Below, piece after piece: positions 6,513-6,941 of a stretch of 6,941 bases of DNA (the first letter of the stretch is position 1; the number at the start of each line of letters is the position of its first letter). The notes below the pieces were generated by a model, which saw only the letters and a list, made by a program, of their open reading frames with translations, made no database searches and was not told the DNA's origin. The stretch covers positions 1-6,941 of the forward strand of contig JAFGKQ010000018.1 in assembly GCA_016928495.1 (NCBI GenBank), given 5' to 3'. A program made the translations under genes and the position numbers. The DNA comes from Candidatus Fermentibacterales bacterium (GTDB taxonomy: Bacteria; Fermentibacterota; Fermentibacteria; Fermentibacterales; JAFGKQ01).

Positions 6513-6941
6513 CTAGCCGTTGGCTATCGCGGCCTGAGCGGCCGCCAGCCGGGCCACCGGCACCCTGTAGGGCGAGCAGGAGACGTAATCCAGGCCGACC
6601 CTGTGGAAGAAGTCAATGGAGGGGGGATCGCCCCCATGCTCTCCGCAGACGCCTATCTTGAGGTCCTCCCTGCCTCTCCTGCCGTCCTCACAGGCGAGAG
6701 CGACCAGCCTGCCGACACCGCGAGCATCGAGAGACGCGAACGGGTCCTTCTCGTAGATGCCCATCCTGACGTAATCACCGAGGAACCTGCCCGCATCGTC
6801 CCGCGAGAGCCCGCATGCCATCTGGGTCAGATCGTTGGTCCCGAAGCTGAAGAAATCGGCATGGTGTGCGATCTCATCGGCCGTTACGGCTGCACGGGGA
6901 ACCTCGATCATCGTCCCTATCCTGTACTCGATGTAGTCGGG
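6513..6941 (-). CDS. ppdK: Pyruvate, phosphate dikinase, C-terminal part (5' end outside window)
   Basis: This cytosolic enzyme interconverts pyruvate + ATP + Pi and phosphoenolpyruvate + AMP + PPi. In anaerobes it often runs glycolytically with PPi or supplies PEP for gluconeogenesis. The visible 142 residues are the end of the TIM-barrel PEP/pyruvate-binding domain. The frame is open to the window edge and begins with the family block [17 protein letters not shown], followed by [11 protein letters not shown] and SRDDAG. The catalytic loop [10 protein letters not shown] holds the proton-donating Cys at about visible residue 99 (codon 6645-6647). The tail [23 protein letters not shown] is the usual C-terminus. 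All expected active-site residues in this part are present, so it looks functional. The Met at 6911 is internal, not the start. The TAG stop lies 5 nt before the cyclase start. The enzyme-I-like protein PEP synthase (PpsA) is less likely, because the sequence matches PPDK wording through the catalytic loop and the C-terminus. Confidence 0.96.
   Translation of the reverse strand, partial: PDYIEYRIGTMIEVPRAAVTADEIAHHADFFSFGTNDLTQMACGLSRDDAGRFLGDYVRMGIYEKDPFASLDARGVGRLVALACEDGRRGREDLKIGVCGEHGGDPPSIDFFHRVGLDYVSCSPYRVPVARLAAAQAAIANG

Noticed and set aside
5560-6516. Plus-strand open frame of 318 codons opposite the cyclase N-terminal half
   Set aside because: Antisense shadow of the REC and GAF coding sequence, with no family features.

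Overview
This is a GC-rich window (about two-thirds G+C by eye) carrying six genes, all read from the minus strand and packed almost end to end. It most likely comes from an uncultured, Gram-negative, probably anaerobic bacterium. The Gram-negative guess rests on a lipid A-type (LpxL/HtrB family) acyltransferase. The anaerobic guess rests on pyruvate phosphate dikinase plus a DUF362 protein with two [4Fe-4S] clusters. GTG and TTG starts are common (four of the five visible starts). Nothing in the sequence fixes the phylum.

In the direction of transcription (right to left) the order is: the C-terminal 142 residues of pyruvate phosphate dikinase (6941-6513, 5' end outside the window); a five-domain diguanylate cyclase, REC-GAF-PAS-GAF-GGDEF (6507-4069); a GT4-type glycosyltransferase (4061-2886); a DUF362 protein with a C-terminal double ferredoxin domain (2889-1786); an LpxL/HtrB-like acyltransferase (1793-858); and the N-terminal 257 residues of a divergent glycerol-3-phosphate dehydrogenase (773-1, 3' end outside the window). 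Junctions are +5, +7, -4 and -8 nt, then one 84-nt gap, so a single transcript with translational coupling is likely. No tRNA, rRNA, CRISPR array, mobile element or clear terminator was seen.

The last four genes read as an envelope-lipid module: a sugar transferase, an acyltransferase, a glycerol-3-phosphate supplier and a redox protein of unknown substrate. Upstream sit a PEP/pyruvate enzyme and a c-di-GMP synthase. Joint function is inference from gene order only. The points most worth checking are the cyclase's degenerate receiver domain, an Asn at the guanine-recognition Asp position of its GGDEF domain, the DUF362 redox protein placed between lipid/glycan enzymes, and the fact that the acyltransferase and glycerol-3-phosphate dehydrogenase lie in one reading frame separated only by an amber codon.
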